A DNA stretch of 64,000 nt from RDXT01 sp033765305 (GCA_033765305.1 JANRID010000067.1:124001-188000), one strand, 5' to 3'. Counted from the first letter of the stretch, positions 44,064 through 53,223 are shown. The notes: generated by a model not told the origin, from the letters alone. Program-made: numbers and translations.

Positions 44064-44624
44064 TCACCTGCTAACCCCGCCATCCGGGTTTGCTACCGGA
44101 AACGGAAAGAGTTTTTGAACGTCCTCTTTGAGCATCAAAATGGCTTTTTGCGTTGTCTGCTCCGGGAGATCCTTCGTCATGCCTACAATCGCACGGGCCA
44201 GCTGCATGCCCTCCGCCCCCTCCGGAAGGCTCCGGTACGCTGCGTGGATGACGCCTACAGCCTCTTCCCGCGCCTGGCTGATCACCTGCCAGGCCGCCGG
44301 GCTGATGTACAGCTGCTGGGCCAGGTTGTGGTCGAACTCGCTCCGGATCTCCCCCAGCAGCAGCTCGTAATACGCCGAAGCCGGCATGCCGGCCGCAGGC
44401 AGCCGCAGCAGCAGATTTCCGAACCGCATGCGCTCCATCAGCAGCACCGCCCGCTCATAGGCATGAAGCTTGGCAGGCAGGTGGCTGCGCAGCATCTCGC
44501 CCCGCACTGCAGCCGTCTGCTGCTCCTTGCTTTGCCGCAGCCGGTCGTCCAGCACGAGCTTGACCCCCAGCAGCACCAGCAGGGCCGGCACCGCATACTT
44601 CAGCACTTCCGCAATCAGTTCCAT
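44064..44624 (-). CDS. Membrane-anchored protein of unknown function
   Basis: The 186-residue protein has one N-terminal membrane helix (YAVPALLVLLGVKLVL) and a long helical cytoplasmic part with LHAYERAVLLMERMRFGNLL and FDHNLAQQLYISPAAW. The AYER-LLxERM-type block and the NLAQQLYI-type block recur in an uncharacterised membrane-protein family of Bacteroidota. The family name is from memory and was not checked. It is likely co-transcribed with the YqiA-like gene, which lies upstream on the minus strand with a 9-base gap. Confidence 0.72.
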   Translation of the reverse strand: MELIAEVLKYAVPALLVLLGVKLVLDDRLRQSKEQQTAAVRGEMLRSHLPAKLHAYERAVLLMERMRFGNLLLRLPAAGMPASAYYELLLGEIRSEFDHNLAQQLYISPAAWQVISQAREEAVGVIHAAYRSLPEGAEGMQLARAIVGMTKDLPEQTTQKAILMLKEDVQKLFPFPVANPDGGVSR

Positions 44625-44633
44625 ATCGGTTTT

Positions 44634-45125
44634 TCACGTTGAAAGCAGGCCGCACCAGCGCAGCGCGGCCAGATAAGTTGCAGGATCGATCTGGTGGCCC
44701 AGGCCTGCGCGCAGCTCCACCTGCTGCTGCGGCGCCCGGTAGGTATGCTGAAACAGCTGCAGACTGTACTGCGGATCGACGACCGCGTCTTCTGCGCCGA
44801 GCATCACCCAGCGGGCCGGGCAGGCGCCGGCCCGGATCCGCGGAATGCGCGCTGCCTGCAGCGGCACCTGCATCGCCGGATTGAACAGCAGGCAGGGCAG
44901 CCCCGCCTCTTCCGAAAGCCAGAAGCCGAGGAATCCGCCCAGCGAGCTCCCGATCACAAACTCCGCTCCGGAGCGGGCTGCCGCAGCATGCAGCAGCGCA
45001 TAGGTGTCCGGCTGGCGCCGGTAGTCCAGATGCAGGGCCAGCACCTGATGGCCAGCCGCCCGCAGGGGGTCTGTCCGGTCAGGATACGGCCGGCTGTCCA
45101 GCCCGTGAATGTAGATTATCTGCAT
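44634..45125 (-). CDS. YqiA/UPF0227-like alpha/beta hydrolase
   Basis: From the ATG at 45125 the protein has 163 residues. It starts MQIIYIHGLDSRPYPDR, has the nucleophile elbow IGSSLGGFLGFWLSEEAG near residue 57, an acidic residue in LGAEDAVVDPQ and a late His in GLGHQIDPA. That is the short esterase type YqiA/YcfP. The substrate is unknown. The frame stays open far upstream but that part is antisense to meaB. Confidence 0.85.
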   Translation of the reverse strand: MQIIYIHGLDSRPYPDRTDPLRAAGHQVLALHLDYRRQPDTYALLHAAAARSGAEFVIGSSLGGFLGFWLSEEAGLPCLLFNPAMQVPLQAARIPRIRAGACPARWVMLGAEDAVVDPQYSLQLFQHTYRAPQQQVELRAGLGHQIDPATYLAALRWCGLLST

Positions 45126-45218
45126 ATATTCGCAGCTGCATCCGGGCAAAAGTAACCAAAAGAATGGCGCTGCTGCCCGCTGCGGTGATTTTTTTGCAGC
45201 TGATAATCTTGTTTCCGC

Positions 45219-46220
45219 ATGCGAGCGCCCCTCCGCCATGCTCCCGAGGTCTATGTTGAAGGCATTCTGCGCGGCGACCGGGTGCTGCTGGCGCAGGCCA
45301 TCACCCTGATCGAAAGCCGCCGCCCGGATGACCAGGCGCTGGCCGCCCGGATCAGCGAAGGCTGCATGCCGCATGCAGGTGGCGCCTTCCGAATCGGCAT
45401 CACCGGCGCCCCCGGCGCCGGCAAAAGCACCTTTATAGAGGCATTTGGCAGCATGCTCACCGCACGCGCCCAGTCGGTGGCCGTGCTGGCCATCGATCCC
45501 AGCAGCCCCCTGACCCGCGGCAGCATCCTGGGCGACAAGACCCGCATGGAGCGTCTGGCCCAGGATCCGCTGGCCTTCATCCGCCCTTCGCCCAGCGGCG
45601 GCTCGCTCGGCGGCGTAGCCCGCAGCACCCGCGAAGCGATGATGCTCTGCGAAGCAGCCGGCTTCGGGGTGATTATTGTCGAGACGGTGGGCGTAGGCCA
45701 GTCCGAGGTCGCGGTGGCCGGCATGGTGGATTTCTTTCTGCTGCTGATGCTGCCCAATGCCGGCGACGAGCTGCAGGGCATTAAGAAAGGCATCATGGAA
45801 ATGGCCGACGGGCTGGCGGTCAACAAATGCGACGGTGCGCACGCAGCCCAGGCCCGCATGGCCAAGGCCGCCTACAGCCAGGCGCTGCGCCTGTTTCCGG
45901 CGGGTGCCTCCGGCTGGCAGCCGCCGGTGATGACCTGCTCGGCGCTCGAAGGCGCCGGCCTTCCTGAAATCTGGGAGATGCTGGAGTCCTACCGCCGCCA
46001 GATGCAGACGCAGGGGCACTGGGAGGCCCGGCGGAAACGGCAGCGTGTCGAATGGCTGCGCGGTGCGCTGCGCGAGCTGCTGGAAGCCCGGTTTTTCCAG
46101 ACGCCTGAAATCGCGGAAGCACTGCCCGGCATCGAAGCCGCTGTTGCCGCGCAGCAGGCGGCTCCGCACCAGGCGGCAGCCGCCCTGTTCAGCCAATGGG
46201 AAGCGCTGCTTCGCCGCTGA
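45219..46220 (+). CDS. meaB: MeaB/ArgK-family GTPase (methylmalonyl-CoA mutase chaperone)
   Basis: A 333-residue GTPase with Walker A GAPGAGKST near residue 68, LAIDPSSPLTRGSILGDKTR, FIRPSPSGGSLGGVARST, and IIVETVGVGQSE. The base motif is NKCDGA. MeaB protects and reloads cobalamin in methylmalonyl-CoA mutase. No mutase gene is near, so it is encoded elsewhere. A TAATCTTG box ends 7 bases before the ATG. Its end overlaps the convergent ABC gene by 32 bases. Confidence 0.95.
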   Translation: MRAPLRHAPEVYVEGILRGDRVLLAQAITLIESRRPDDQALAARISEGCMPHAGGAFRIGITGAPGAGKSTFIEAFGSMLTARAQSVAVLAIDPSSPLTRGSILGDKTRMERLAQDPLAFIRPSPSGGSLGGVARSTREAMMLCEAAGFGVIIVETVGVGQSEVAVAGMVDFFLLLMLPNAGDELQGIKKGIMEMADGLAVNKCDGAHAAQARMAKAAYSQALRLFPAGASGWQPPVMTCSALEGAGLPEIWEMLESYRRQMQTQGHWEARRKRQRVEWLRGALRELLEARFFQTPEIAEALPGIEAAVAAQQAAPHQAAAALFSQWEALLRR

Positions 46221-47010
46221 CTCCGTATACATCCGGCCAGAGCCTGCTGAGCAGCCCGCCTGCCGCCGTGTCGAGCACTACCCTGCCCTCCCGCAGCCCG
46301 ACCACCCGCGCGCCGGGCATGCGGAGCGCTTCGGGGTCATGGGTAGCGCATAGCACCGTAAGTCCTTGGCTTGCAAGGGTCTGCAAAAGCAGGTATATCC
46401 CATGCCGGGCCGGGGGGTCCAAGGATTGGGCCGGCTCGTCGAGCAGCAGCACCGGCGCTTCGCGGCACAGGGTGCGGGCCAGCACCGCCCGCTGGAATTC
46501 TCCTCCGGACAGTTCGTCCGTGCGGCGGCCCGGAAGCGCGGAAAGCCCCATCCGGCTCATCCACCGGCGGGCCGCTTCGAGGTCCTGCGGGCTGTATGCC
46601 CCCCAGGGCTTGAGCCACGGAAATCGGCCCATGCACACAAACTCCGACAGGGTCAGATGAGCGGGCGGCAGCGCCTGCTGCGGCGCAAGGGCCACTACGC
46701 GTGCCCAGGCGGCCGGCGAAGCAGCAGCCTGGCTGATCCCCCCGGCCTCGATTTCCCCTTCGAACGGACGGAGGCCCGCAATGCATTTGAGCAGGGTCGT
46801 TTTGCCGCTGCCGTTTACCCCTGCCAGATAGGTGAGCCCAGGCTGCACCTCCAGCACAACAGGCCCCAGCAGACGGGTACCGCCTGCCAGGACCTGCCGG
46901 ATCCGAATCTGAAGCAGCTGCTCAGTATTCGTCGTCGTTGAAGAGGAAATCGTCCTTGGATGGGTAGTCGGGCCAGATTTCTTCAATGCTCTCGTAGGGC
47001 GTATCATCAT
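46189..47010 (-). CDS. ABC transporter ATPase, FecE/FhuC-like
   Basis: An ABC ATPase with Walker A GVNGSGKTT, a Q-loop in ALAPQQALPPAHLTLSEFV, the signature LSGGEFQRAVLART and Walker B VLLLDEPAQSLDPPA, then an H-loop in ATHDPEAL. The TLSEFVCMGRFPWL stretch is typical of iron-siderophore or cobalamin importers. No permease or binding protein is adjacent. The start is uncertain: the ATG at 47010 is inside the DUF2795 gene and codes 35 non-conserved residues. A CTG at 46917, five bases after the DUF2795 stop, gives a better N-terminus. Confidence 0.85.
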   Translation of the reverse strand: MMIRPTRALKKSGPTTHPRTISSSTTTNTEQLLQIRIRQVLAGGTRLLGPVVLEVQPGLTYLAGVNGSGKTTLLKCIAGLRPFEGEIEAGGISQAAASPAAWARVVALAPQQALPPAHLTLSEFVCMGRFPWLKPWGAYSPQDLEAARRWMSRMGLSALPGRRTDELSGGEFQRAVLARTLCREAPVLLLDEPAQSLDPPARHGIYLLLQTLASQGLTVLCATHDPEALRMPGARVVGLREGRVVLDTAAGGLLSRLWPDVYGVSGEAALPIG

Positions 47011-47143
47011 CGGGAAGCAACTCCAGATTCTCGACTACTTCCATCGGAGCGCCGGAGCGGAGTGCGAAATCGATCAGCTCCTCTTTGTTTGCGGGCCAGG
47101 GCGCATCTTCGAGATGCGTGGCAAGCTCAAGCGTCCAGTACAT
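46922..47143 (-). CDS. DUF2795 domain protein
   Basis: The 73-residue protein reads MYWTLELATHLEDAPWPANK, then EELIDFALRSGAP, VVENLELLPDDD and a C-terminus EEIWPDYPSKDDFLFNDDEY. This is the conserved small acidic DUF2795 protein of Bacteroidota, of unknown function. A consensus -7 box lies 23 bases before its start. It leads into the ABC ATPase gene. Confidence 0.93.
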   Translation of the reverse strand: MYWTLELATHLEDAPWPANKEELIDFALRSGAPMEVVENLELLPDDDTPYESIEEIWPDYPSKDDFLFNDDEY

Positions 47144-47166
47144 AGTGCGTTTTTTTAGAAGACCTG

Positions 47167-47174
47167 CAAAAATA
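47167..47174 (-). promoter_or_regulatory. -7 promoter box for DUF2795
   Basis: On the minus strand this reads TATTTTTG, which fits TAnnTTTG. It ends 23 bases before the start codon at 47143. Confidence 0.5.
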
Positions 47175-47322
47175 TGCGAAAAAAGATCACAGTCAAGCCT
47201 GCTGCAAGCAGCGGATGCATTTATTCACCGTATTGGAAATAGCGGCCTTTCGCGTAATCTTGCATGCAAACCTGTGCCTGAAATTCGCGTATGCTGAACG
47301 CAGGATCGATGAAAATGTTGCA

Positions 47323-49443
47323 ATGAATGTTCTGAATCCGCTTGCATTGTGGGGGCTGCTGGCGCTGGCGGTTCCGGTGATTGTGCACTTTTTCAATCTC
47401 CAGCGTCCTAAACAGCTGCTATTCAGCAATGTAGCGTTTGTGCGGGAAATTCAGCGCACCGTAGTCCGGCGCCTGAAGCTCCGCCAGCTGCTCCTGCTGG
47501 CACTGCGCCTGCTGGCAGTGGCGGCACTGGTGCTCGCCTTTTCCAACCCGGTGCTCACCGGCGCAGGCGCTACCGGCCCCGGCAGCCGGTCCGTAGCCAT
47601 TCTCATCGACAACTCCTTCAGCATGACTGCCTCCAACGAGCGGGGGCCCTACTTTCAGCAGGCGCTTTCGCTTGCGCGCAGCATCATCCGGTCCTACGGC
47701 CCGCAGGACGAGTTTCTCATTATGGCTGCCTCCGATCCGAAGCCGAACCTGCCCTTCTCCGGCATGGACGAGGCGCTGGACCAGGTGCAGCAGCTCGCCG
47801 TCCGGCAGCATTCCCGCACGCTCGGAGAATGGCTGAGCCTCGGCGGGGCCCTGTTCGGGCGGGCAAGCTATGCCGGCCAGGATCTGTATCTGCTGAGCGA
47901 TTTCCAGCAGTCGACCATCCTCGCAGACAGCAGCGTGCCGGCAGCCTCCAGCCCGGGCATCCGCGTCTTTGTATCCCATGTGGGGGGGCGCCATCCGGGC
48001 AATGTGTACCTCACCGGCCACCGGATCGAGTCGGCTGTGCTGGAGCCCGACAAGCCCGTGAGCATGCGCATGACCCTCGTCAACGACGGCGGCAGCGAGG
48101 TACGCGACCTGAGCATCCGCCTGCTGGCCGACGGCAAGATCGCAGCCATCAGCAACGTCAGCCTGCCGGCCGGCGGCAGCCAGGAGGTGCCGATGGCATT
48201 CACGCCGGGGCGCAGCGGCTGGATTTCCGGCTATGCCGAACTGGACGACCAGCCGGTGTCTTTCGACAACCGGCGGTATTTTTCCATCTATGTGCCTGAG
48301 CAGGAGCAGATTCTCATTGTAGAAGAGCAAAGCTCGCGTCCGCTGCGCATCCTGTACCAGAATCTCTTCAAGACTTTTTCGCCTGCCTTCGTATCGAGCC
48401 AGGCCTTTTCCACTGTCGATCTGCGGCGCTACCGTGCAGTCATCTGGGCTGGCATGTCGCAGCCCGGCGGCGGCGCAGCCGAACGGCTCCAGAACTTTGT
48501 GCAGGCAGGGGGCAATCTGCTGATCTTCCCGGGAACCCGCGCATCGGTGCCCGCGCTCAACTCCCTGCTCGGCACCCTGGAGGCCGGCAGCATGGCCGAA
48601 GCGGTGTCCATCGAGTCCGGCGCGCCTGCAGGAGTCGCCGACCTCAGCCATCCCGCCTTCCGCGGCATCTTCAGCCCGGGGAGCGGCAGGCAGGCCAGCC
48701 GCGAGTTCGACGCTCCATCCGTTTTCCGCTACTACCCCCTTTCCCCCGACAGCCGGACCGTCTACACCGATATCATTCAGCTCGAAAACCGCTCGCCCCT
48801 GCTCCGCGAAGTGCGCACCGGCGGCGGAACCCTGTATCTTTTCAGTACGCCGCTCGAACCGGAATGGACGGACCTGCAGATCAAATCCATCTTTACTCCG
48901 CTGATGTTCAGGCTTTCGCAGCTGATGAACCAGGCGCGGGAGACGGCGCCTTCACAAATAATCGGCGCCTATACCCCCTGGAGTGTCCGGGTATCAGGCC
49001 CGGAGCTGGTGCAGCTCGTCCCCGAAGCGGGCGGCGCAGCGCTGACGCCGGAGCAGTATGTGCGCAACAGCGCGACGACGCTGGTGTTTGACCGGATGGA
49101 GCTGCAGGAAGGCAATTACCGCGCTGTGCGGCAGGATTCGGTGCTGAGCGTCATTTCATTCAACCTGCCAGATACCGAGTCCCGGCTGGCCCAGGCAGAT
49201 GCGTCCGCGCTCCGCGCCCGGCTCGATGCGATGGGCTGGCAGCAGGCCCAGGTGCTCGGCCAGGATGCGGACATGATCGGAAAACGGATTCAGCTGGAGC
49301 GGGAAGGCACCCCGCTGTGGATCTATTTTATGCTGGCGGGGCTCCTGTTTTTGTTGCTGGAAATTGTAGTTTTGCGGACCGGAACCTCTGGAGGCGCCCC
49401 GCAGCCAGCTTCGCAGGCAGGCAGAGGCAGCCAGCCGGACTAG
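47323..49443 (+). CDS. BatA/VWA-domain membrane protein
   Basis: From the ATG at 47323 the protein has 706 residues. It begins with the BatA N-terminal domain LNPLALWGLLALAVPVIVHF and FNLQRPKQLLFSNVAFV, with a second helix LLLLALRLLAVAALVLAFS. A VWA-like domain follows with the metal-site motif LIDNSFSMTASNE near residue 93. A C-terminal membrane helix (IYFMLAGLLFLLLEIVVL) completes the layout. The family sits in the inner membrane of Bacteroidota. Its function is unclear, and the other bat genes are not here. Translation upstream of the ATG is open but non-conserved. Confidence 0.88.
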   Translation: MNVLNPLALWGLLALAVPVIVHFFNLQRPKQLLFSNVAFVREIQRTVVRRLKLRQLLLLALRLLAVAALVLAFSNPVLTGAGATGPGSRSVAILIDNSFSMTASNERGPYFQQALSLARSIIRSYGPQDEFLIMAASDPKPNLPFSGMDEALDQVQQLAVRQHSRTLGEWLSLGGALFGRASYAGQDLYLLSDFQQSTILADSSVPAASSPGIRVFVSHVGGRHPGNVYLTGHRIESAVLEPDKPVSMRMTLVNDGGSEVRDLSIRLLADGKIAAISNVSLPAGGSQEVPMAFTPGRSGWISGYAELDDQPVSFDNRRYFSIYVPEQEQILIVEEQSSRPLRILYQNLFKTFSPAFVSSQAFSTVDLRRYRAVIWAGMSQPGGGAAERLQNFVQAGGNLLIFPGTRASVPALNSLLGTLEAGSMAEAVSIESGAPAGVADLSHPAFRGIFSPGSGRQASREFDAPSVFRYYPLSPDSRTVYTDIIQLENRSPLLREVRTGGGTLYLFSTPLEPEWTDLQIKSIFTPLMFRLSQLMNQARETAPSQIIGAYTPWSVRVSGPELVQLVPEAGGAALTPEQYVRNSATTLVFDRMELQEGNYRAVRQDSVLSVISFNLPDTESRLAQADASALRARLDAMGWQQAQVLGQDADMIGKRIQLEREGTPLWIYFMLAGLLFLLLEIVVLRTGTSGGAPQPASQAGRGSQPD

Positions 49444-49454
49444 CCCTCACCCGC

Positions 49455-50741
49455 ATGCCCCTGCACTTTATCCCAGATGCATTGCTCATAGACCCCGGCG
49501 CGCCGGGCGATCAGACCCGCATCAGCCTGCTGATCCGGGACGGGCAGACCGAAGCGTCCGGCCCGGCTGGAAGCCTGCAGGCTCCGCACGACGCGACGGT
49601 GATCGAGGCTCCGGGACTCTGCATTTCTCCGGGATGGGTGGACCTGCTGTCGGTGCTGCAGGATCCGGGCCATGAGCAGACCGAAACCCTCGACCAGCTT
49701 GCAGCCGCTGCGGCTGCGGGCGGATTTACCCGGGTACTTTGCCACCCTGCCACCCTGCCCCACGCAGACCGCGCACCGGTCATCGCCGCGCTGGTGACCC
49801 GCAGCGCAGCCGCTCCGGTGCACCTGATGCATGCCGGCGCCATGACCGTGCAGATGGCCGGCAAAGACATGGCCGAGCTGCTCGACATGCTCGGTGCCGG
49901 CGCAGCCGCCATCACCGACGGGGGCCGGCCGGCTGCGGAAGCCGGCATCTGGATCCGGGTGCTGCAGTACCTGCAGCCATCCGGAGCGCTGCTGACCGCA
50001 TCGCCCTACGATGCCTCCATCGCGCCGGACGGCCAGATGAACGAAGGCGAACAGGCCGTTCTGATGGGCATGCGCGGCGTGCCGGAGCTGGCCGAAGTCC
50101 TGCCGGCGGTGCGGCTGCTGGAAATGCTGGCCTACGCCGGCGGGCGGCTGCATCTCCAGCCTTTCAGCTCGCCCGAGGCGCTCCTGCGCGTGCAGCAGCA
50201 TGCCGCACGCGGCAGCTGCACCACCGGAGTGCTGATCCACCATCTGGCCCTTACCGACGAAGCGCTCGCTGCTTTCGACTCCGTATATAAGGCGGTGCCG
50301 CCGCTGCGCAGCGAAGCCCAGCGGCGCAGGCTCATCGGCTTGCTCCGCGAAGGCGCCGTCGACGTGCTGGCCACCGGACACCATGCCCAGGCCCCCGAAG
50401 ACAAAGCGGTGGAATTTCCCTATGCGTCACCGGGCATGCTGGCCCTGCAGACCGCTTTCAGCACGGCCCTGGAGGCGCTCATCCGCCCGGGCTATCTCAG
50501 CCTGCAGGACTGGGTGCGCCTCATCAGCCTCAATCCGCGGCGCATCCTGGGGCTGAAGCACCCTGCCGACAGCCCTGGCAGCCAGGCGGAATGGACCCTG
50601 TTCAGCACGGAAGGCGAATGGACCCTGCGTCCGGAGATGATTCCTTCCCGCGCCGTCAACAGCCCCTGGCTGAACCGCAGCCTTCCGGGCCGGGTCATCG
50701 GGATCTTTGCCAAAGGCCGCTATACCCCTGTGCAGTACTAG
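49455..50741 (+). CDS. Dihydroorotase-like protein lacking the metal-binding residues
   Basis: The 428-residue protein matches the dihydroorotase family in the region ISPGWVDLLSVLQDPGHEQT, which aligns to PGF(I/V)DxHVHxREPG. Both metal-binding His are replaced (Leu and Val). The later TDHAP motif reads ATGHHAQAP, so that Asp is lost as well. ITDGG and LNPRRILGL are retained. It is thus probably an inactive pDHO, like the non-catalytic subunits that support aspartate transcarbamoylase. A real dihydroorotase must lie elsewhere. The gene follows the BatA-like gene after 11 bases. Confidence 0.85.
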   Translation: MPLHFIPDALLIDPGAPGDQTRISLLIRDGQTEASGPAGSLQAPHDATVIEAPGLCISPGWVDLLSVLQDPGHEQTETLDQLAAAAAAGGFTRVLCHPATLPHADRAPVIAALVTRSAAAPVHLMHAGAMTVQMAGKDMAELLDMLGAGAAAITDGGRPAAEAGIWIRVLQYLQPSGALLTASPYDASIAPDGQMNEGEQAVLMGMRGVPELAEVLPAVRLLEMLAYAGGRLHLQPFSSPEALLRVQQHAARGSCTTGVLIHHLALTDEALAAFDSVYKAVPPLRSEAQRRRLIGLLREGAVDVLATGHHAQAPEDKAVEFPYASPGMLALQTAFSTALEALIRPGYLSLQDWVRLISLNPRRILGLKHPADSPGSQAEWTLFSTEGEWTLRPEMIPSRAVNSPWLNRSLPGRVIGIFAKGRYTPVQY

Positions 50742-50761
50742 GTTTGAAGGGAAAGAATCTG

Positions 50762-50769
50762 TAGCTTTG
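50762..50769 (+). promoter_or_regulatory. -7 promoter box for the lpx genes
   Basis: TAGCTTTG fits TAnnTTTG and ends 20 bases before the lpxD start. A TTTG at 50743-50746 stands 15 bases upstream, shorter than the usual spacing to a -33 element. Confidence 0.55.
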
Positions 50770-50789
50770 GCCGCATCTGAATCCCGAAC

Positions 50790-51824
50790 ATGGAGATGAG
50801 CCTCAGGGAAGTAGCCCAACTGATCGGGGCAGTGCTCGAAGGGGACCCTGGGGTGCCTGTCCGGGGCGCATCCCGGATCGAGGATGCCGCACCTGGCACT
50901 GTGACCTTTCTGGGCAACCCGCGCTACGAACCGTATCTGGCCCAGTGCCAGGCCTCGGCGGTTATTGTGCCGCTCGATTACCAGGCAGCAGCGCCGCTCC
51001 ATGCCGCGCTGCTGCGCGTGCAGGACCCCTATCAGGCATTTGCAAGGCTGCTGGAGCATATTTCGGAAGCCAAGGCGCAGCATCCCGCCGGCATGGAAGC
51101 GCCTGTGCATCTGGGCGCAGACGTGCAGCTGGGCCAGGACCTGTACATCGGCGCCTTCAGCTATATCGGCGACGGCGCCGTCATCGGCGACCGGGTTCGG
51201 ATCTATCCGCAAAGCTATATCGGCGCAGGAGCTGTCATCGGCGACGATACCGTCCTGTATCCGCAGACGACGGTGTACGCAGGTTCCCGCATCGGCAAAC
51301 GCTGCATGATCCACAGCGGCGCGCGCATCGGCAGCGACGGATTCGGATTTCTGCCGCAGGCAGACGGATCGTACCGGAAGGTGCCCCAGACCGGAATTGC
51401 GGTGCTGGAAGATGATGTGGAAATCGGCGCCAATACCTGCATAGACCGCGCCGTAGCCGGCGAGACCCGCATCGGGGCCGGGGTCAAGCTCGACAACCTG
51501 GTGCAGATCGCCCACAATGTCGGCATCGGGGCCCATACGGTCATCGCAGCGCAGACCGGCATTGCCGGCAGCACCCGCCTGGGCCGGAACTGCCGCATCG
51601 GAGGCCAGGCAGGCATTGTAGGCCACCTGGAAATCGCCGATCAGACCCAGATCGACGCACAGAGCGGCGTCAATGCCTCCATCCGGACTCCCGGCCTGGC
51701 ATTCCGGGGGTCGCCGGCGCAGCCGTTCCGGAAACAGCTGCGGTCTGAGGTGCTCTTCCGCAAACTGGAAGAGATGCAGCAGCGGCTGCATCAGCTAGAA
51801 CAAGCAATCAAGCAAGGTGAGTGA
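50790..51824 (+). CDS. lpxD: UDP-3-O-acylglucosamine N-acyltransferase LpxD
   Basis: A 344-residue LpxD with the N-terminal uridine-binding domain (LIGAVLEGDPGVPVRG, TFLGNPRYEPYLAQ) and a left-handed beta-helix of hexapeptide repeats. The catalytic His lies in LDNLVQIAHNVGIG. A helical tail ends the protein. It adds the N-linked acyl chain in lipid A synthesis in the cytoplasm. It is followed by lpxC-fabZ at a gap of 7 bases. Confidence 0.97.
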   Translation: MEMSLREVAQLIGAVLEGDPGVPVRGASRIEDAAPGTVTFLGNPRYEPYLAQCQASAVIVPLDYQAAAPLHAALLRVQDPYQAFARLLEHISEAKAQHPAGMEAPVHLGADVQLGQDLYIGAFSYIGDGAVIGDRVRIYPQSYIGAGAVIGDDTVLYPQTTVYAGSRIGKRCMIHSGARIGSDGFGFLPQADGSYRKVPQTGIAVLEDDVEIGANTCIDRAVAGETRIGAGVKLDNLVQIAHNVGIGAHTVIAAQTGIAGSTRLGRNCRIGGQAGIVGHLEIADQTQIDAQSGVNASIRTPGLAFRGSPAQPFRKQLRSEVLFRKLEEMQQRLHQLEQAIKQGE

Positions 51825-51831
51825 TCGCGTC

Positions 51832-53223
51832 ATGCATACCAAACAACATACGATTCAGCGGGACATTACCGTTTCAGGCACCGGGCTGCATACCGGCATC
51901 CCCGCTTCCCTGACTTTCAAGCCTGCGCCGGAAGATCATGGCATTCTGTTCTGCCGGGCTGATCTGGATGGAAAGCCAACCGTGCGGGCAGACGTGGACC
52001 TCGTCAGCGACACCCAGCGGGGCACGACGCTCACCGAGCGCGGGGTAAGCGTGCACACGGTGGAGCATGTAATGGCCGCCGCCGCCGGCCTGCAGATCGA
52101 CAATCTGCTGATCGAACTCACCGGACCCGAGCCGCCAGCGATGGACGGCAGCGCCATTGCCTTTGTCCGCGCCCTGCTGGAAGCGGGCCTGCAGCAGCAG
52201 GAGGCAGCCCGCCCGATCTTCATCCTGGAGGAAGCTATTCAGTATCAGGAGCCTGCCCGCAAGGTCGATCTTGCGGTGCTTCCAGCGTCGCACTTCCAGG
52301 CATCGGTCATGATCGACTTCGAGTCGAGTGTGCTCAAGCCGCAGTACGCGTACATGGGCTCCATGGATGCCTTTGCCGGAGAAATGGCCGACAGCCGCAC
52401 TTTCTGCTTCCTGCATGAAGTGCTGGCCCTGCACCGGCACGGACTGGTGCAGGGCGGATCGCTTGAAAATGCGATGGTCATGGCCGACCGTCCGGTGCCT
52501 GCGGAAGATCTGGGCGAGCTGACGAATCTCTTCGGCCTGCAGGCTCCGCCTGCCGATGCCGGCCTGCTGAATCCGGAAGGATTCCGCCACGAAAACGAGC
52601 CCGCCCGGCACAAGCTGCTCGACCTGATCGGCGATCTGGCGCTGATCGGCACGCCGATCCAGGGGCATGTCGTAGCGACCCGGCCCGGACACAAAGCCAA
52701 TATCGAACTGGCCCGCAAAATCAAGTCGGCCATCCGGCAGAAGCGCATCACCAGCCGCTTTCAAAAGACCGCCCAGGGCAAGGCCATCTTCGACATCAAC
52801 GCGATCCACGAGATTCTTCCGCACCGCTACCCCTTCCTCCTGGTGGACAAGGTGGTGGAATTCAGCGAAAACCGGATCGTGGGCATTAAAAATGTGACGA
52901 TCAACGAGCCGTTTTTTCAGGGGCATTTCCCCGGCAACCCCATCATGCCGGCCGTGCTCCAGCTGGAGGCGATGGCGCAGATCGGGGGAATTCTGCTGCT
53001 CAATACGATCGAGAATCCGAAAACCGTCTGGGTATATTTTGTTGCGATAGACAACGCACGGTTCAAAAAACCGGTTATACCGGGAGATACCCTGCAGCTC
53101 GAACTGGAGATGACCAATCTGCGCCGGAGCATCTGCATGATGACAGGCAAAGCCTTTGTGGACGGTCAGCTGGTGAGTTCCGCAGATATGGTAGCCAGCA
53201 TCGTCCCTAAACAAATCATATGA
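51832..53223 (+). CDS. lpxC: LpxC-FabZ fusion protein
   Basis: From the ATG at 51832 the protein has 463 residues. Residues 1-about 300 are LpxC, the zinc deacetylase of lipid A synthesis (SGTGLHTG, HTVEHVMAA, EPPAMDGSA, KLLDLIGDLALIG and GHVVATRPGHKAN). The rest is FabZ, a hotdog-fold 3-hydroxyacyl-ACP dehydratase (ILPHRYPFLLVDKV, GHFPGNPIMPAVLQLEAMAQ). The fusion is a known Bacteroidota trait. An upstream GTG at 51817 adds five residues; the ATG follows AAGGTGAG. It overlaps lpxA by ATGA. Confidence 0.95.
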   Translation: MHTKQHTIQRDITVSGTGLHTGIPASLTFKPAPEDHGILFCRADLDGKPTVRADVDLVSDTQRGTTLTERGVSVHTVEHVMAAAAGLQIDNLLIELTGPEPPAMDGSAIAFVRALLEAGLQQQEAARPIFILEEAIQYQEPARKVDLAVLPASHFQASVMIDFESSVLKPQYAYMGSMDAFAGEMADSRTFCFLHEVLALHRHGLVQGGSLENAMVMADRPVPAEDLGELTNLFGLQAPPADAGLLNPEGFRHENEPARHKLLDLIGDLALIGTPIQGHVVATRPGHKANIELARKIKSAIRQKRITSRFQKTAQGKAIFDINAIHEILPHRYPFLLVDKVVEFSENRIVGIKNVTINEPFFQGHFPGNPIMPAVLQLEAMAQIGGILLLNTIENPKTVWVYFVAIDNARFKKPVIPGDTLQLELEMTNLRRSICMMTGKAFVDGQLVSSADMVASIVPKQII

